DNA of 64,000 bases from Laccaria trichodermophora (taxonomy: Eukaryota; Basidiomycota; Agaricomycetes; Agaricales; Hydnangiaceae), in the NCBI GenBank assembly GCA_018417955.1, contig JACTVC010000006.1:1364001-1428000 (forward strand). Reading direction: 5' to 3'. The translations under genes and the position numbers were made by a program. Each line of letters opens with the position of its first letter. Positions within the stretch are counted from its first letter, which is position 1. The notes under the pieces were generated by a model that was not told where the DNA came from, made no database searches, and saw nothing but the letters and a program-made list of their open reading frames with translations. This document shows positions 1 through 11,725 of the stretch, in pieces.

Positions 1-2510
1 CCAGAAATGATGTGTCTACCATCAGGAGAAAATGCAACTGAAGTAACATAGTGATCATGGCCATTGACAGGATCCATGACATTCTCAGCTGTCTGAGTAT
101 CCCACACTCTGATTGTCCTGTCATAGGATCCAGAAACAATGTGCCTTCCATCAGGAGAAAACACAACTGAAGTAACACAATGGTTATGGCCTTTCAGAGG
201 ATCCATGACACTCTGACCTGTTTGAGCATCCCACACTCTCACTGTCTTGTCACAGGATCCTGAGACAATGTGCCTGCCATCAGGAGAAAATGCAACTGAA
301 GTAACATAATGACCATGGCCTTTGAGAGGATCCATGACACTCTGACCTGTTTGAGCATTCCACACTCTCACTGTCTTGTCATCAGATCCAGAGACAATAT
401 GCCAGCCACTAGGAGAAAATGCAACTGAAGTGACACAATCATCATGGCCTTTGAGAGGATGCATGATGCTCTGACCTGTCTGAGCATCCCACACTCTGAT
501 TGTCTGGTCATCAGATGCAGAGACAATGTGCCTGCCATCAGGAGAAAATGCAACTGAAGTAACCCAATCATCATGGCCTTTGAAAGGATGCATGACACTC
601 TGACCTATTTGAACATCCCACAGTCTGACTGTCTTGTCACGAGATCCAGAGACAATGTGTCTGCCATCAGGAGAAAATGCAACTGAGGTAACATAATGGT
701 CATGGCCTTTGGGAATATCTATAACATTCTGACCTGTCTGAGCATCCCACACTCTGACTGTCTCATCAACAGAACCAGAGACAATGTGTTGACCATTAGG
801 AGAAAATATAACTGAATTAACACCAGCATCATGGCCTTTGAGAGGATCTATGACACTCTGACCTGTCTGAGCATCCCATAGTCTGACTGTCTTGTCAGAA
901 GAGCCAGACACAATGTGCCTGCCATCAGGAGAAAATGCAACTGAAGTGACACAATCATCATGGCCTTTTAGAGGATCCATGATGCTCTGACCTGTTTGAG
1001 CATTCCACACTCTGACTGTGTGGTCATTAGATCCAGAAACAATGTGCCTCCCATCAGGAGAAAAGGCTACTGAAGTAACACAATCATCATGGCCTTTAAG
1101 AGGATCCATGACACTCTGACCTGTTTGAGCATTCCACACTCTGACTGTCTCATCATCAGATCCAGAAACAATGTGCCTGCCATCAGGAGAAAAGGCCACT
1201 GAATTGACACAACCATCATGGCCTTCATAAGGATGCATGGCACTCTGACCTGTTTGAGCATCCCACACTCTGACTGTCCCATCATTAGATCCAGAGACAA
1301 TGTGTCTGCCATCAAGAGAAAATGTAACTGAATTAATGCCAGTGTCATGGTCTTTGAAAGGATCTATGACACTCTGACCTGTCTGAGCATCCAACACTCT
1401 GACTGTCCCATCATCAGATCCAGAGACAATGTACCTGCCATCAGGAGAAAAGGCTACTGAATTGACACATTGATGATGGCCTTTCAGAGGATCCATGACA
1501 CTCTGACCTGTCTGAGCATCCCACACTATGACTGTCCCATCACCAGATCCAGAGACAATGTGCCTGCCATCAGGAGAAAATGCAACTGAAGTGACACCAT
1601 AATCATGAATATCCATGACCTTCTGATCCATCTGAACATTCCACACTCTGACTGTCTTGTCACCAGATCCAGAAACAATGTGCCTGCCATTGGGAGAAAA
1701 GGCTACTGAAGTGACACGATCATGATGGCCTTTGAGAGGATGTATGACACTCTGACCTGTCTGAGCATTCCACACTCTGACTGTCCCATCACCAGATCCA
1801 GAGACAATGTGCCTGCCATCAGGAGAAAATACAACTGAACTAACATAACCATTGTGGCTATCAAGAGGGTGCATGACATTCTGACCTGTCTGAACATCCC
1901 ACACTCTGACTGTCTGGTCATCAGATGCAGAGACAATGTGCCTACCATCAGGAGAAAAGGCTACTGCATTGACACATCGATGATGGCCTTTTAGAGGATC
2001 CATGACACTCTGACCTGTCTGAGCATCCCACACTCTAACTGTCTTGTCATCAGATCCAGAAACAATGTGCCTGCCATCAGGAGAAAAGGCTACTGAAGTA
2101 ACACAATCATTGTGGCTCTCAAGAGGATCCATGACACTCTGACCTGTTTGAGCATTCCACACTCTGACTGTCTTATCATCAGATCCAGAGACAATGTGCC
2201 TGCCATCAGGAGAAAATGCAACTGAAGTGACACTATCATCATGGTCTTCAAGAGGATCCATGACACTCTGACCTGTCTGAGCATCCCACACTCTGACTGT
2301 CCCATCACCGGATCCAGAGACAATGTGCCTGCCATCAGGAGAAAATGCAATTGAACTAACATAACCATTGTGGCTATCAAGAGGGTGCATGACATTCTGA
2401 CCTGTCTGAGCATCTGACACTCTGACTGTCTCATCATCAGATCCAGAGGCAATGTGCCTGCCATCAGGAGAAAATGCAACTGATTTGACTTCACCATCAT
2501 GGTCTGCAAG
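1..2510 (-). repeat. WD40 tandem repeat array, 129-bp unit
   Basis: About 20 tandem units of 129 bp (43 codons) are readable on the minus strand. The anchor atcaggagaa recurs at 21, 150, 279 and so on to 2463. Each unit translates to a WD40 blade with the core SVAFSPDGRHIVSGS, followed by DDKTVRVWDAQTGQ and a short variable loop before the next GHDD. One unit near 1590-1620 is 9 bp shorter. Units are very similar at DNA level, which points to recent expansion or homogenisation. Differences cluster around the loop between VMDPL and VTSVAFS. Confidence 0.93.
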
Positions 2511-5360
2511 TCTGAGAAAGCATTTCTCTGACCAATGTTCCATTTGACCCAATGTCACAGTCAGTGTCTTTTGAAATAGCTTGAGAAAATGCATAGAGAT
2601 CTTTGAATTTTTGGGAGCAAATGGCAGTGCTGACAAATATATGTGTGGTGCTGCAAGAGTTATTGGTTCCAGAAATTCCATTACAAATCTATTTGCATCT
2701 TTTGCAAAGTCTGATAAGGTGGGTTTCAAAGCCTACATTTTTTTATGTCAGTATAATGGTAAAATATACATCATATACTTACTTGGCTCCAAATTGCAGC
2801 TGACAGTAGCAGTTGAGCAGCATGGTTCACTGTTCCCATCAGACTCATAATTTCAAGCCAGTGTAAAAGATGGACCATCAAAAATTTCTCAACAGCAACC
2901 TGTACTTCCAGCTGTAATATTTTTTCACAATCCTTCTGCAGATAGCTGGCCCAGAAGTAGCTTGCATGATCTAAAGCTGTGGATTTCACACTCTTAATAT
3001 GGTCACTCAGCTCTGGTATGTCTTTGTTCAAAACATAAGATGTTTTTAAATCAAAGAAATTAAACTTCAGTTTTGCATTCATAAGTTTCATGCAAGACCC
3101 AGCAAAGCAGAGACTATAAAATTGAGGATCAACCCACAAGTCTTGAGACCGCTCAGAATCAAGGAGGAAATCTGCCACTGACTGGTGACAAATACGCAAA
3201 TGACTTGTATTACTGATGGAAAAAATTGGGCTGAGTTGACCAAGTATTGAATTTAGAAATGCATCTTTCACCCCCAGAAGCTCTGTTAGATCTTTGATGC
3301 GAAGTGGATTCTTTGCAATAATTATTGAGCCCAGAACTAACTTAAAACTTGTCATCTCTGGTTTTCTGAGACCTTGCAAAGGAACAGAAACGATCTGATA
3401 ATACAGGCTGTCAACCATATCAATTCCTTCCCCAGAGTCAGCAGAAATGATATTGAGCCTCTCTTCAGGATCACCTCCATTATACAAGATAAAATCTATT
3501 GCAGATTTAGCCCAGATAAATAGCCCAGCAGCTTTTATCACAAGAAAAGATACTTTGGCTGGACCAAGCCACTTTGGAAGCAACCCAGTTGCCTCAGAAA
3601 ATCTTGCAATAAAGTATTTTTCAAGGTCATCAGAAGTCTGAGTAGAGACCTCATGTCCAGTATTCAGGTTATGATGAACACTGACAGATCTTAGTCTATT
3701 CTGAATCTTATGATAATGGCGGCTTGTAATGAGGAGTTTCAAAGCTTTAGAGAGGTGAGACCAGGATACCAATGAAGGCAAGAGTTTCTCATATGAGTCA
3801 CACTCATCAAGGGCATCAACAACAATAAGAAGAGGCTTCCCAAAAACCTGCTGTAAAGGCTTCACAATAAGATGCTCAAATTGCATAGAAATATCAAGGC
3901 CTCTGATGTTAGCTTTCTGAGTCTCCAGTGCCTGAGCAATAGACTTTTTAAGATCACTGGATCCTAGAGAAAGATCCAAAGCAATACGTCTCCATAAGTT
4001 GTCTGGATCCCTAAGTGCAGCCTCATCATGAGAGAAAAAGAAACTCCCAGAGAAACTGTGAAAATCAGCAACCACAGTTGAAGCAATTGTTGTCTTTCCA
4101 GAGCCAGGACTGCCAGAAAGCCAGAAAATATTAGGCTTATTCAGATCAAGAAGCCATGTTTTGATAGAAGTGAGCACATCCTCCCGAGTTCCAGGCATGC
4201 ATCTCTCTCTTACTTTGCCATGTGATGGAGCTTTGAGCTCTTGCAGCCACATTTCTACCTGAATTGATTATTGATGATGTAAGCTAGCAATAGATTTTAC
4301 CCATTTTATGTGACTTACATCTATCTTAGCCTCAAGTTCCCTGTTGTCATTAATATTGATCTATAGTATGCCAATAGTCTTAAGAAGGGGTACTTTAAAC
4401 TAGCTGATTACTCACAGTATTTGCAGAATAGAAAACACTTTCATTGATTTGAAAATCATGTGCCTGAGGAAGCACATTTACCTGAGGTACTTCTTACAGA
4501 AAGAAAAAAAGTTAACAAGAAATAGTTTAAATGGGCAAGTTTGTACATACCACCTCCTGTAGTTATTGGCATTTCACCAACATTTCTTCTCTCCAGAGAC
4601 ATATTATCTTTGTTGGGCTCAGTCATTATAGAATCTGTACAAATTAAGAAATAATATCAAATTAGTTATTTATAACTTGACTTACATTCTTCTTGTGAAC
4701 TTTCCTCAACACTGACACAGGCCTGAAAGTCAGGCTGAATAATCAAATGTAGAAGATGTCAAAAGACAGTTAATTGCTCACAAGCACATTCAGTTTAACC
4801 TGCAATTCTGCAATAAGTTCTTGATCTTTTTTAAAGTTGGGAAATGTGTTCTTCTGTTGGATCTTCATCACATCTTTTTTCAAATGGTCCAAAATGCTAG
4901 TGCATGACTTTAATCCACGCAGTATCCGCAATAATGCCATTCAAACCACACACCTGTTCATATTCTCAAAATTGGGCAGCAAAGTCAACAGGACCTGACT
5001 CTCGTTGTATTGACAGGTAGTCTGAACAATCTCGACAATCTTCTGAATGAGACTCTCAGAAAAAGCAGCCCAATCTTTCTTGTTGGTATTGAATTTCTAA
5101 TGTCGTTGCGTAGATAGACATGACAGAATGCTTGAAGTAAGGACACGCACCTTAACAATTCCGATGATGGCTAATGCCTCAATGACAGCCACCTTCAGAG
5201 GTGGAAAGGCGTCACCAGACGCAGTGACGGCCTCGAGTGCAGAAAGGCCGCCGCCGCTGATCACTTGCAGAAGGTCGCTTGCCGTGGAATTCAACCCACT
5301 AGTACTCATATAGTTGTTGTTGGTGGTGGTGTTGGTACCGATAGTCGCGTTTGCGTTCAT
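1..5360 (-). CDS. NACHT-WD40 (NLR-like) protein, C-terminus off the left edge
   Basis: Spliced model, all junctions in frame: complement(join(<1..2732, 2783..4258, 4319..4360, 4416..4492, 4551..4634, 4686..4734, 4800..4896, 4954..5096, 5151..5360)). The ATG at 5360 sits in a good context (CACCATGA). The N-terminal exons encode a helical region (DAFPPLKVAVIEAL, then KDWAAFSESLIQKIVEIVQ) like the domain that precedes NACHT in agaric NLRs. The exon 2783-4258 carries the NTPase: Walker A GSPGSGKTT, Walker B LLIVVDALDECD, sensor-like LITSR. After the last intron comes a linker (RFVMEFLEPI, APHIYLSALPFAP) usual in this family, then the WD40 array open to base 1. Known role of the family: STAND-type signalling receptors implicated in allorecognition and innate immunity. 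The ligand and the effector output cannot be read here. The missing 3' end prevents a length estimate; at least about 1,600 residues are visible. Confidence 0.9.
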
Positions 5361-6920
5361 GGTGATGGTGGTTGATAACAGGAATGGTGAGCGTCAATTG
5401 ATTGCTGTGTTGTTGTCATGTGACTACGACTAGAAACTGTTATTAAGGTGCGAGCCCGTTCGACCTTACCTATACTGCCACAGGTTTACGAGTCTATCGC
5501 TCTGCTTTCTACGATGTCCTGACCCTATCTTACTATCTACGGCCAGTTTCTCCCCCCAAAACACGGATCTGCACAATGCAATCCACCGTGTACCCAAATT
5601 GACACTAAGGTGGTCGATCTTGTTCCATTGTCCCTACAAGAACTCGGGGCTGAGATCGGTTGCAGACCACGGCCATTTACCATCCACTGCACAAGAAGTG
5701 GCGTATGGTGGAGGAAAGGCAAGACAAACCACGCAAGCCTGCGGTAGCGTACGTGTTCCCTCCCTCGTCCGTTCGGTCGTTATTGAGCAGGCGCACCACT
5801 CCACAACGCAGACGGAACCCAGCTGCGGCTGCCTCGTTTGATCCAACCCCACGTAGCAATCCCTGCCCAACGACGACGTTGAACATCCTTTGGGAGTTGG
5901 ACTTCGATCGTATGGTCGTCTCTTTCCCCTCTCTGCGCCTGTCCGACAGTCTACTGTTCCATTGCCAGCCTAGGTTTCGTCAATCCGAAGCATTCCACGT
6001 CGCCTCACCTGCTGCCTGTATATCAACGGGCAACTGCGCGTTGGAGGAGTTGCGTGTTACGCAGCCCATATGCTCTTCCCGCTCCCTTCGCGTATTGTAC
6101 GTGTCCGACAATTCACCATTCCACCGCCAACTCAGGCATCGCCAATCCGGATCGTTGCACGTTGCCCCACCGCCCTCTGTCTATCAGCGGGGAACGCTAC
6201 GCTGGAGGAGTTACACACTCCTGTAGAACGTTGAGCGGAAAGGTGACAGTGGGATCTCGTTGGCCAGTGGTCACGCTTATCCACGAGAAAACAGTGCTGT
6301 GAGCTGGCTTGGTGATTCGTTGGCGCCACCGCACAACGATTAGGATGCGGCAAAAAGGAAGGAAGGGTGTTGGGAGACCTACAGCGTGCGAAAGGATATT
6401 GCCAAACCAATGAAAATTGTCTGTGGATCATCGCGTTAGAGGGAGTCGAACCTCTAAGCGTAAATATTGCCGAGATGGGGACGTTGGAATAGTCACGTCT
6501 GTCGACTGACAAAAAGATGATGAGAATATCAGTGGCAGAGGAGGAAAGATAACCTGAAGAATACGTACTACTTTGACTTGTATGAATTGCATTCGATATT
6601 GAGATGGTTCGACGACGCCCGATCCTCCTAGAAACGGTGCTGAGGACCAAACGATGAGCGCTTTTGTAGAGAATTCGAAGAGGTGGGCGTCCTGGCTAGG
6701 AGATGATAGTTTTGTTGAACGTTGTCGTTAGACAACCGTGTTGGATCTTGACATTGCTTCCAACCCAGCACACATCGTCCCAGCACCAGGATGAAAACGA
6801 CATTAGTACTACATACAACATTAAAATACAATAACAATGCTTATCCACAGACTGTCCATTCAAAATCAGTATACATAGCCGTTGCCCGACATATCATTCC
6901 AAGAATAATCCTGTAAACGT
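5361..6920. other. Intergenic region between two divergent-end genes; no supported gene
   Basis: This is the space between the NLR start (5360) and the F-box gene stop (6921). Several overlapping ORFs exist on both strands but none has a recognisable domain or a consistent exon structure. The only structure seen is an imperfect direct repeat of about 160 bp at 5900-6217. Confidence 0.6.
5900..6217. repeat. Imperfect direct repeat, two units of about 160 bp
   Basis: The stretch from about 5940 (gtccgacagtctactgttcc) to 6059 is repeated with many substitutions from about 6101 (gtccgacaattcaccattcc) to 6217. Both units end in a variant of tggaggagtt. The preceding about 40 bp also align. The spacing is close to a multiple of three, so one forward frame shows two related peptides, but base changes are not obviously codon-constrained. 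Confidence 0.6.
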
Positions 6921-8574
6921 TTATAGCCTAGCACCTTTCCCAGATGATAACCCAGGAATGCAGCGTATGATCGCCTGCTGGCAAGGCCAACGTGCATCAT
7001 CGTTCTGTCTTGAACACCGAAGTACAATTTCCCAGAGCTTCCAATGAAAGTATGTACGCCCTTTCATATCTTCCACGAAGCCTGTCTGCAAAAATCAAGA
7101 AAAAATTGGCTCATTAGAGAATAGACGAATGTAAAGAAGAATGACTGACTTCCAGCTCGCTCGTAGAACCCGTCTTCGAATCCCCAATCCACCGATACGT
7201 CAGGTCTAACCTCTCAAGACAAGGAAGTTTGTCCGCCAGCAAGTCCAAGAGTTTAGCACTAAGCACATGAACCTCCAAAACCAACTTTCTAGGAGCCGAT
7301 CCACCCTTCGACTTTGTTGAAAATGGGCCCAACAACAACGCCAGGTCATCAAGCGCAATAACGCAGCCAATGATGGTCAACGTCGCTAGGCTACTCACGA
7401 TATCACCAACCCGCTGCGTAGCGAGCATCACCCTCTTTCCCCCGCTCCCCAGGATATTCAGGCCTAAATCCAGATGTTGTAGGTTGTGCAACTGTATTCC
7501 GCCCCCAAAGCACTGGTCCATCCACTCGCTGGTGGTAATGGTATCAGGTGGCAGCGCGGATTGGTGACAGCAGTATTGTGGTGAGAAGTGTACGTGTTGT
7601 AGCGTCTTAAAATGTGCTTTGAGGAACTGGTGGAACCCTGTTGGGTCAACTAGGTGCTTTGGGTCGCAAGGGACGAGTAGGGCGAGATGGTGGAGGCGGG
7701 GGAAGTATGTGAGGTTCGTGTACAATATTGAGAAATCCATATGGCCGATGGAGGAGATGGACAGAGACTGTAATGTCAATGCCACATGGTTGATAAACGT
7801 ACTCATCTTCTCCAACGCGTATCGTGCTTCCCAAGGCCCAAAGCGTAGATCGCCGCATGTAAAGTTTAGGGAAAGATCTTGCAGCTTATCGAGCCCCGTC
7901 ACTTCGAAGATGGAGTCGCTCATTTGGCCAATGGTCATGTGCAGGGTTATGGAAGTGAGGTCGCGGATGAGTGTGGGCCCGCAGACGGCTGTTAGTAGTG
8001 GGACGCAAAAGTGTCGTTCGGCCTCAAGGCCGCGTTTCCAATCGACGATGTACTCTTTGATGGAGGTCAGTTTGGATAAGGCTGAGAGGAGACGATCGGC
8101 AAGCCAGACGTCTTCTTCGATTGGATGGTTTTGTGAGCGACGTCTGAGGGGGTTCATTGTCAAGAGAATGACGACTCGGAGAATGGAAGGCTCACTGGAA
8201 GACATCGGGCCAGTTAGGATGTTTCGCTGGCCTAATCATATTTTTCTCACCACCTTTTGCAGAGCGTATACAGGCCGATCGGACGGCTTTGGGGTGGATA
8301 CATAACGACTTCACCCGTGCTGCGACCAAAGGGTCGTTCCTTTGAATTGTATTCGACATAAGATTGACTTGAAGAGAAAAACAACTCACTCGATCCGCGT
8401 AATTTTATTGACGAGTGCAGCAGGACGGTCATCGTCAATGATGAGTTGTCGATATCTCCTGTCGGTGACGAGATCAAAGAAGAGGCGGTTGACGCTGATA
8501 AGGCGGAACAAGTCGTTGTCTGACACAAAGTGGGTGATGCGCAACCAGAGTTCGGTGGGGAGATCGACAGCCAT
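6921..8574 (-). CDS. F-box domain protein (LRR-like C-terminus)
   Basis: Model: complement(join(6921..7085, 7150..8143, 8196..8339, 8390..8574)), with introns of 64, 52 and 50 nt, all phases matching. The first exon is an F-box: LPTELWLRITHFVSDNDL followed by FRLISVNRLFFDLV. The ATG used (8574) starts MAVDLPTELW. Later exons give irregular leucine-rich stretches (LQHLDLGLNILG, LERLDLTYRWIG), as in fungal F-box proteins whose C-terminus is a degenerate LRR. The final exon reads TGFVEDMKGRTYFHWKLWE and ends at TAA 6921. About 495 aa. The family role is substrate recognition in SCF ubiquitin ligases; the substrate is unknown. Agaricomycetes carry many such genes, so orthology is uncertain. Confidence 0.85.
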
Positions 8575-8954
8575 GGCCAAGCGTATGGCTCTGCAGTGAA
8601 AGTTGTAGTCAGAGCCTTCTCCTGTTACATAAAGGCCAAGTACCGGCTACCCCTGATAGACTGGGGTAATAGCTGGTAATAGAGGTGTAGTTTGGTGCAG
8701 CAAACAAGAGAGTGAGGCTTGCCACTAATTGTCACCCTGGCAGCGGATATTCGGCGTCTATTATCTGCGTCTATCCATCAGAAAGATTTTCCACCACCTT
8801 GCAAGGAAGATGGCATCAGCCGAATTATGAAAAGAAATACACCTCGTCTGCTTCCAAAGTTCCTAGCGAAGAGGACAAACAAGGTCAACGGCCATCATAA
8901 AACTTTGGAGCGAAAATATTCCAAGATTACTCTTTGATTTCTCCAACTACAACA

Positions 8955-9698
8955 ATGACCGACCTCACCGTCCTCGTCTCTCCAATGCCCTTGTATCCAG
9001 TGACCAAGAACTTCGTCTTTGGACGAAGTAGAAGCCCAGCTTTGCCTCGCCCGATCATGGTCACTCTCGAAACGGAAGCCGACCCAGATGACAACTCTCA
9101 AAACCAGGCCGGAATCGAATCCACCTCTTCCTCTCATCCACATTCAGATCCACCTCCTAGAAGGAGTCGTCGTCGTTTCTCAGGAGATACAAACCCAGCT
9201 TTGCTCTCACCTCCCGTAAATACTTGGAAGTCACCTAGTACGCGTCCGAGGCATCGACCGACCCGTTCTCAGAGTGCACCTCCGGAAAGGAGAACATTCC
9301 CATCGGAGAACAGGGACAGCCTCCCTACTGGTACTTCCTTGCAATTGCAACGTCCACATCCAACGCGCACTACTTCATTCGCTGCTGGGAAGGCACCTGG
9401 AGAGCTTGTTCGGCCACCACCTCCGTTGTGTGAGTTTTCCCTCTCGGGGTTAATTTTAATATACGGTGCTGATACCTCCTTTTTGTGACCAGTGCGACCA
9501 ACTACCTTCTGGCGCAAAACCCGTCGGTCAGGAGTGACAGGCGCATCGTACTCTCCCTCTTCCCACTTAATCCGACGCTCGACATATATCGCGGCCGGAC
9601 TCACCTTTGACGCTCCTATACACGATCTCAGCGCGCTTTGTGTTGAAAGCAGAGTCGGATTCATCGTTGTCCCTGCTCCCGATTTCCAGCTACTATAA
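8955..9698 (+). CDS. Hypothetical Ser/Pro/Arg-rich protein
   Basis: Two exons, join(8955..9429, 9493..9698), intron GTGAGT...CCAG of 63 nt, giving 226 aa. The N-terminal two thirds are low complexity (DPPPRRSRRRFSGD, RPRHRPTRSQSAPPERR) and probably disordered. The C-terminal part after the intron (RPTTFWRKTRRSGV... to LCVESRVGFIVVPAPDFQLL) looks more ordered. No known domain is recognised. The stop is only 35 bp before the ATG of the next gene on the same strand, which is unusually tight for a fungus. It may be a separate gene, part of a shared transcript, or a chance ORF in the leader of the downstream gene. The promoter space 8575-8954 is shared with the divergent F-box gene. Confidence 0.45.
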
Positions 9699-9733
9699 TC
9701 TATTATTATTTATATCCCCTAGAACCCTCGACC

Positions 9734-11725
9734 ATGCTTCAACACCTTATTATGCAAGTGTTGGTCTTGATAATGACTCTCACGATATTTGGGTCGCCCG
9801 TTGACGGCCATGCAACTGTTATGCGAAGGCAGGCGCAGATACCCGCGACGGCACCCGTTGCTATACCCATGCCAACTACAACGTCGAGCTTCGACTACTG
9901 GTGGCCATACCCACCTGCAAGTGCATCAACGACAACAGTTCCTTCAGCGCCATCTATCGCTGTACAACCGTCTTCGTCTTTGAGTGCAATACCTACCTCT
10001 GTGACTGGATCCATTTCAAGCGCGTCGTCTTTGTCCTCCCTTCAACCTTCCTCATCTTCCAATATCGCCGCGTCTTCTACTGCCCTTCCAACAACCCAAA
10101 CTGCCCTCCACCCCGTCCACCCCAAATTTAAGCTCTACTACCTCTATCCCGTCTTCGGTGTCGTCGGTATCCTCATCATTGCCTTAGCCGCATGGATAAT
10201 ATATGGATGTTGTACTCGGAAACCCCGGACTCGGGATCATTCGGACGCCAACTCCATTCTTGGCGGACCACGGTACGTTGCTGTGGATGAAAAGGTATTG
10301 AGGGACGTGGAAGCTGGGGACGAGGACGCGATGCAAGAACACCAGCGCAGGCTTGAGCTCAGGAATAACGAAGATGGACAGTTCAGGTGGCCTTCCTATG
10401 ATTTGACTGATTATTGGAACGGACATCGACGCGAAAAAACTCCATTCCTTCGTCCTCCCGCTGCCAAAAGTAGTTCAGACCGTACTGCTAAATCTGGTCG
10501 GACCAACAAGTCTAATCACACCTCGCGGTCTACTCGGACTACAACATCTACACGTCCAGGTTCCAAGAAAACTCGAACTCGTGCGCGGAATGGCGTTCTC
10601 TCTCCCAAGTCTGACTCTACTTCTTTCGCCTGCCTCGAGCTCTACTCTAGCGATGAAGAAGCAGAAGAAAAGGCACAACAAGTTCCATGGGAGAGTTTGC
10701 GACACAAGAGCATCAAGCGTGGGATTCTGGAGCAGGTGCGCAAGGATGGGAGTTGGAGGGACTCTGTGAGAGCTGTTGCTGGCTCTGCGTTTGCCGATAA
10801 AGTGCGAGCAGGGTTAGGTGGAGGCGTGGGGAATGTAGAGAGGCCGAATGCCGCGCCCAGACGGTCCACAGGGGACGTAAGCACCTATCCAACTTCGGAG
10901 GCCACTGGAGGGGCATCAACCACGAGGGGCAATTTCACCCGTACGACGACGACTTATGATGAGGGTGAGGGACGTTGGCTGAAGGGCCCTGGATTCAGAA
11001 TGATCACCGAGTCCCCGACCCCCAAACCGCCTGCTTTGCTTAATGCCTTTGGTTACGGCCAAGATGATGTTATTTCTGAAGATGATGAGGAATGCGACGA
11101 CGAGAATGACAGGTTCACGCCCATGCCCACTCGGCTTGGTTCAAGTCGGAGCCGGAGCCGGAGCAACAGTAAATCCAGTAGCCCTGTCAAGTCCAAGCCT
11201 ATACCCAACAAACCCACCACGACCACGATCGTCAGAGCCAATTTGGGTGGTACGACGCCCAGCGTTGGAAGGCAGTTCGTTCATCCGAGAGATGTCCTTC
11301 CTAAGAGCCCTCCGCAGATTATGAGCCCGCCTTTGGAGAGCCAGCTTTGCTTCACGCCTACGGCTGCTGCTACTGCCAGGATGCATCAGAACATCTTGGC
11401 ACCGACGAGAACGAGGACGATTCCCAAGCCACCGAAACCGGGCAATGGGGGCACTAAGCTTCGTTCATCGCAACCGGCCTCGTTACCGATGCCTGAGGGT
11501 TTAGGTGGGCATACGGCTAAGACGCTTGTCAAGAGGCCTCCTCCTCCTCCGGTCGAGGTGAGAAAAGAGCCGGCTCCTGATTCCGGGGAAATGGCTTCAA
11601 AGGAGACGATGGAAGAAGCTATGAGGACTGTTGAGAAGATCGTAGAGGCGAGTTGGAGTGCGAGGGATCTAGGGAGGCAGGTGGCGGGGAGCTTGAGTCC
11701 GAATGGAGTTGGGAGTTGTGCTTGA
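9734..11725 (+). CDS. Type I single-pass membrane protein, Ser/Thr-rich ectodomain and long disordered tail
   Basis: Single exon, 663 aa, ATG at 9734 in the context cgaccATG. Residues about 1-27 form a signal peptide (MQVLVLIMTLTIFGSPVDGHA). Residues about 45-130 are rich in Ser, Thr and Pro and probably O-mannosylated. A hydrophobic helix (YPVFGVVGILIIALAAWII) lies near residues 137-157, followed by Cys-Cys and basic residues (GCCTRKPRTR) typical of a cytosolic flank. The remainder is a disordered, Ser/Arg/Pro-rich tail with an acidic patch (ISEDDEECDDENDR). The architecture resembles fungal wall-stress sensor or mid2-like proteins, but no named domain is visible, so function is left open. 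Confidence 0.8.
   Translation: MLQHLIMQVLVLIMTLTIFGSPVDGHATVMRRQAQIPATAPVAIPMPTTTSSFDYWWPYPPASASTTTVPSAPSIAVQPSSSLSAIPTSVTGSISSASSLSSLQPSSSSNIAASSTALPTTQTALHPVHPKFKLYYLYPVFGVVGILIIALAAWIIYGCCTRKPRTRDHSDANSILGGPRYVAVDEKVLRDVEAGDEDAMQEHQRRLELRNNEDGQFRWPSYDLTDYWNGHRREKTPFLRPPAAKSSSDRTAKSGRTNKSNHTSRSTRTTTSTRPGSKKTRTRARNGVLSPKSDSTSFACLELYSSDEEAEEKAQQVPWESLRHKSIKRGILEQVRKDGSWRDSVRAVAGSAFADKVRAGLGGGVGNVERPNAAPRRSTGDVSTYPTSEATGGASTTRGNFTRTTTTYDEGEGRWLKGPGFRMITESPTPKPPALLNAFGYGQDDVISEDDEECDDENDRFTPMPTRLGSSRSRSRSNSKSSSPVKSKPIPNKPTTTTIVRANLGGTTPSVGRQFVHPRDVLPKSPPQIMSPPLESQLCFTPTAAATARMHQNILAPTRTRTIPKPPKPGNGGTKLRSSQPASLPMPEGLGGHTAKTLVKRPPPPPVEVRKEPAPDSGEMASKETMEEAMRTVEKIVEASWSARDLGRQVAGSLSPNGVGSCA

Noticed and set aside
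368..2509. Several minus-strand ORFs rich in Leu/Met across the WD40 array
   Set aside because: They are out-of-frame shadows of the WD40 repeats; the true frame is open through the window edge.
1..2510. Regular direct repeats suggestive of a CRISPR-like array
   Set aside because: The unit is 129 bp with no unique spacers and translates to WD40 blades.
5660..6226. 188-codon plus-strand ORF
   Set aside because: The open frame largely reflects a GC-rich repeat region; the antisense frames are also open and no conserved motif is seen.
6430..6462. tRNA T-arm-like word (minus strand gaggttcgactccctc)
   Set aside because: The stem does not pair with a 7-nt loop, and no matching 5' acceptor half, D-arm or anticodon arm lies at the right distance.
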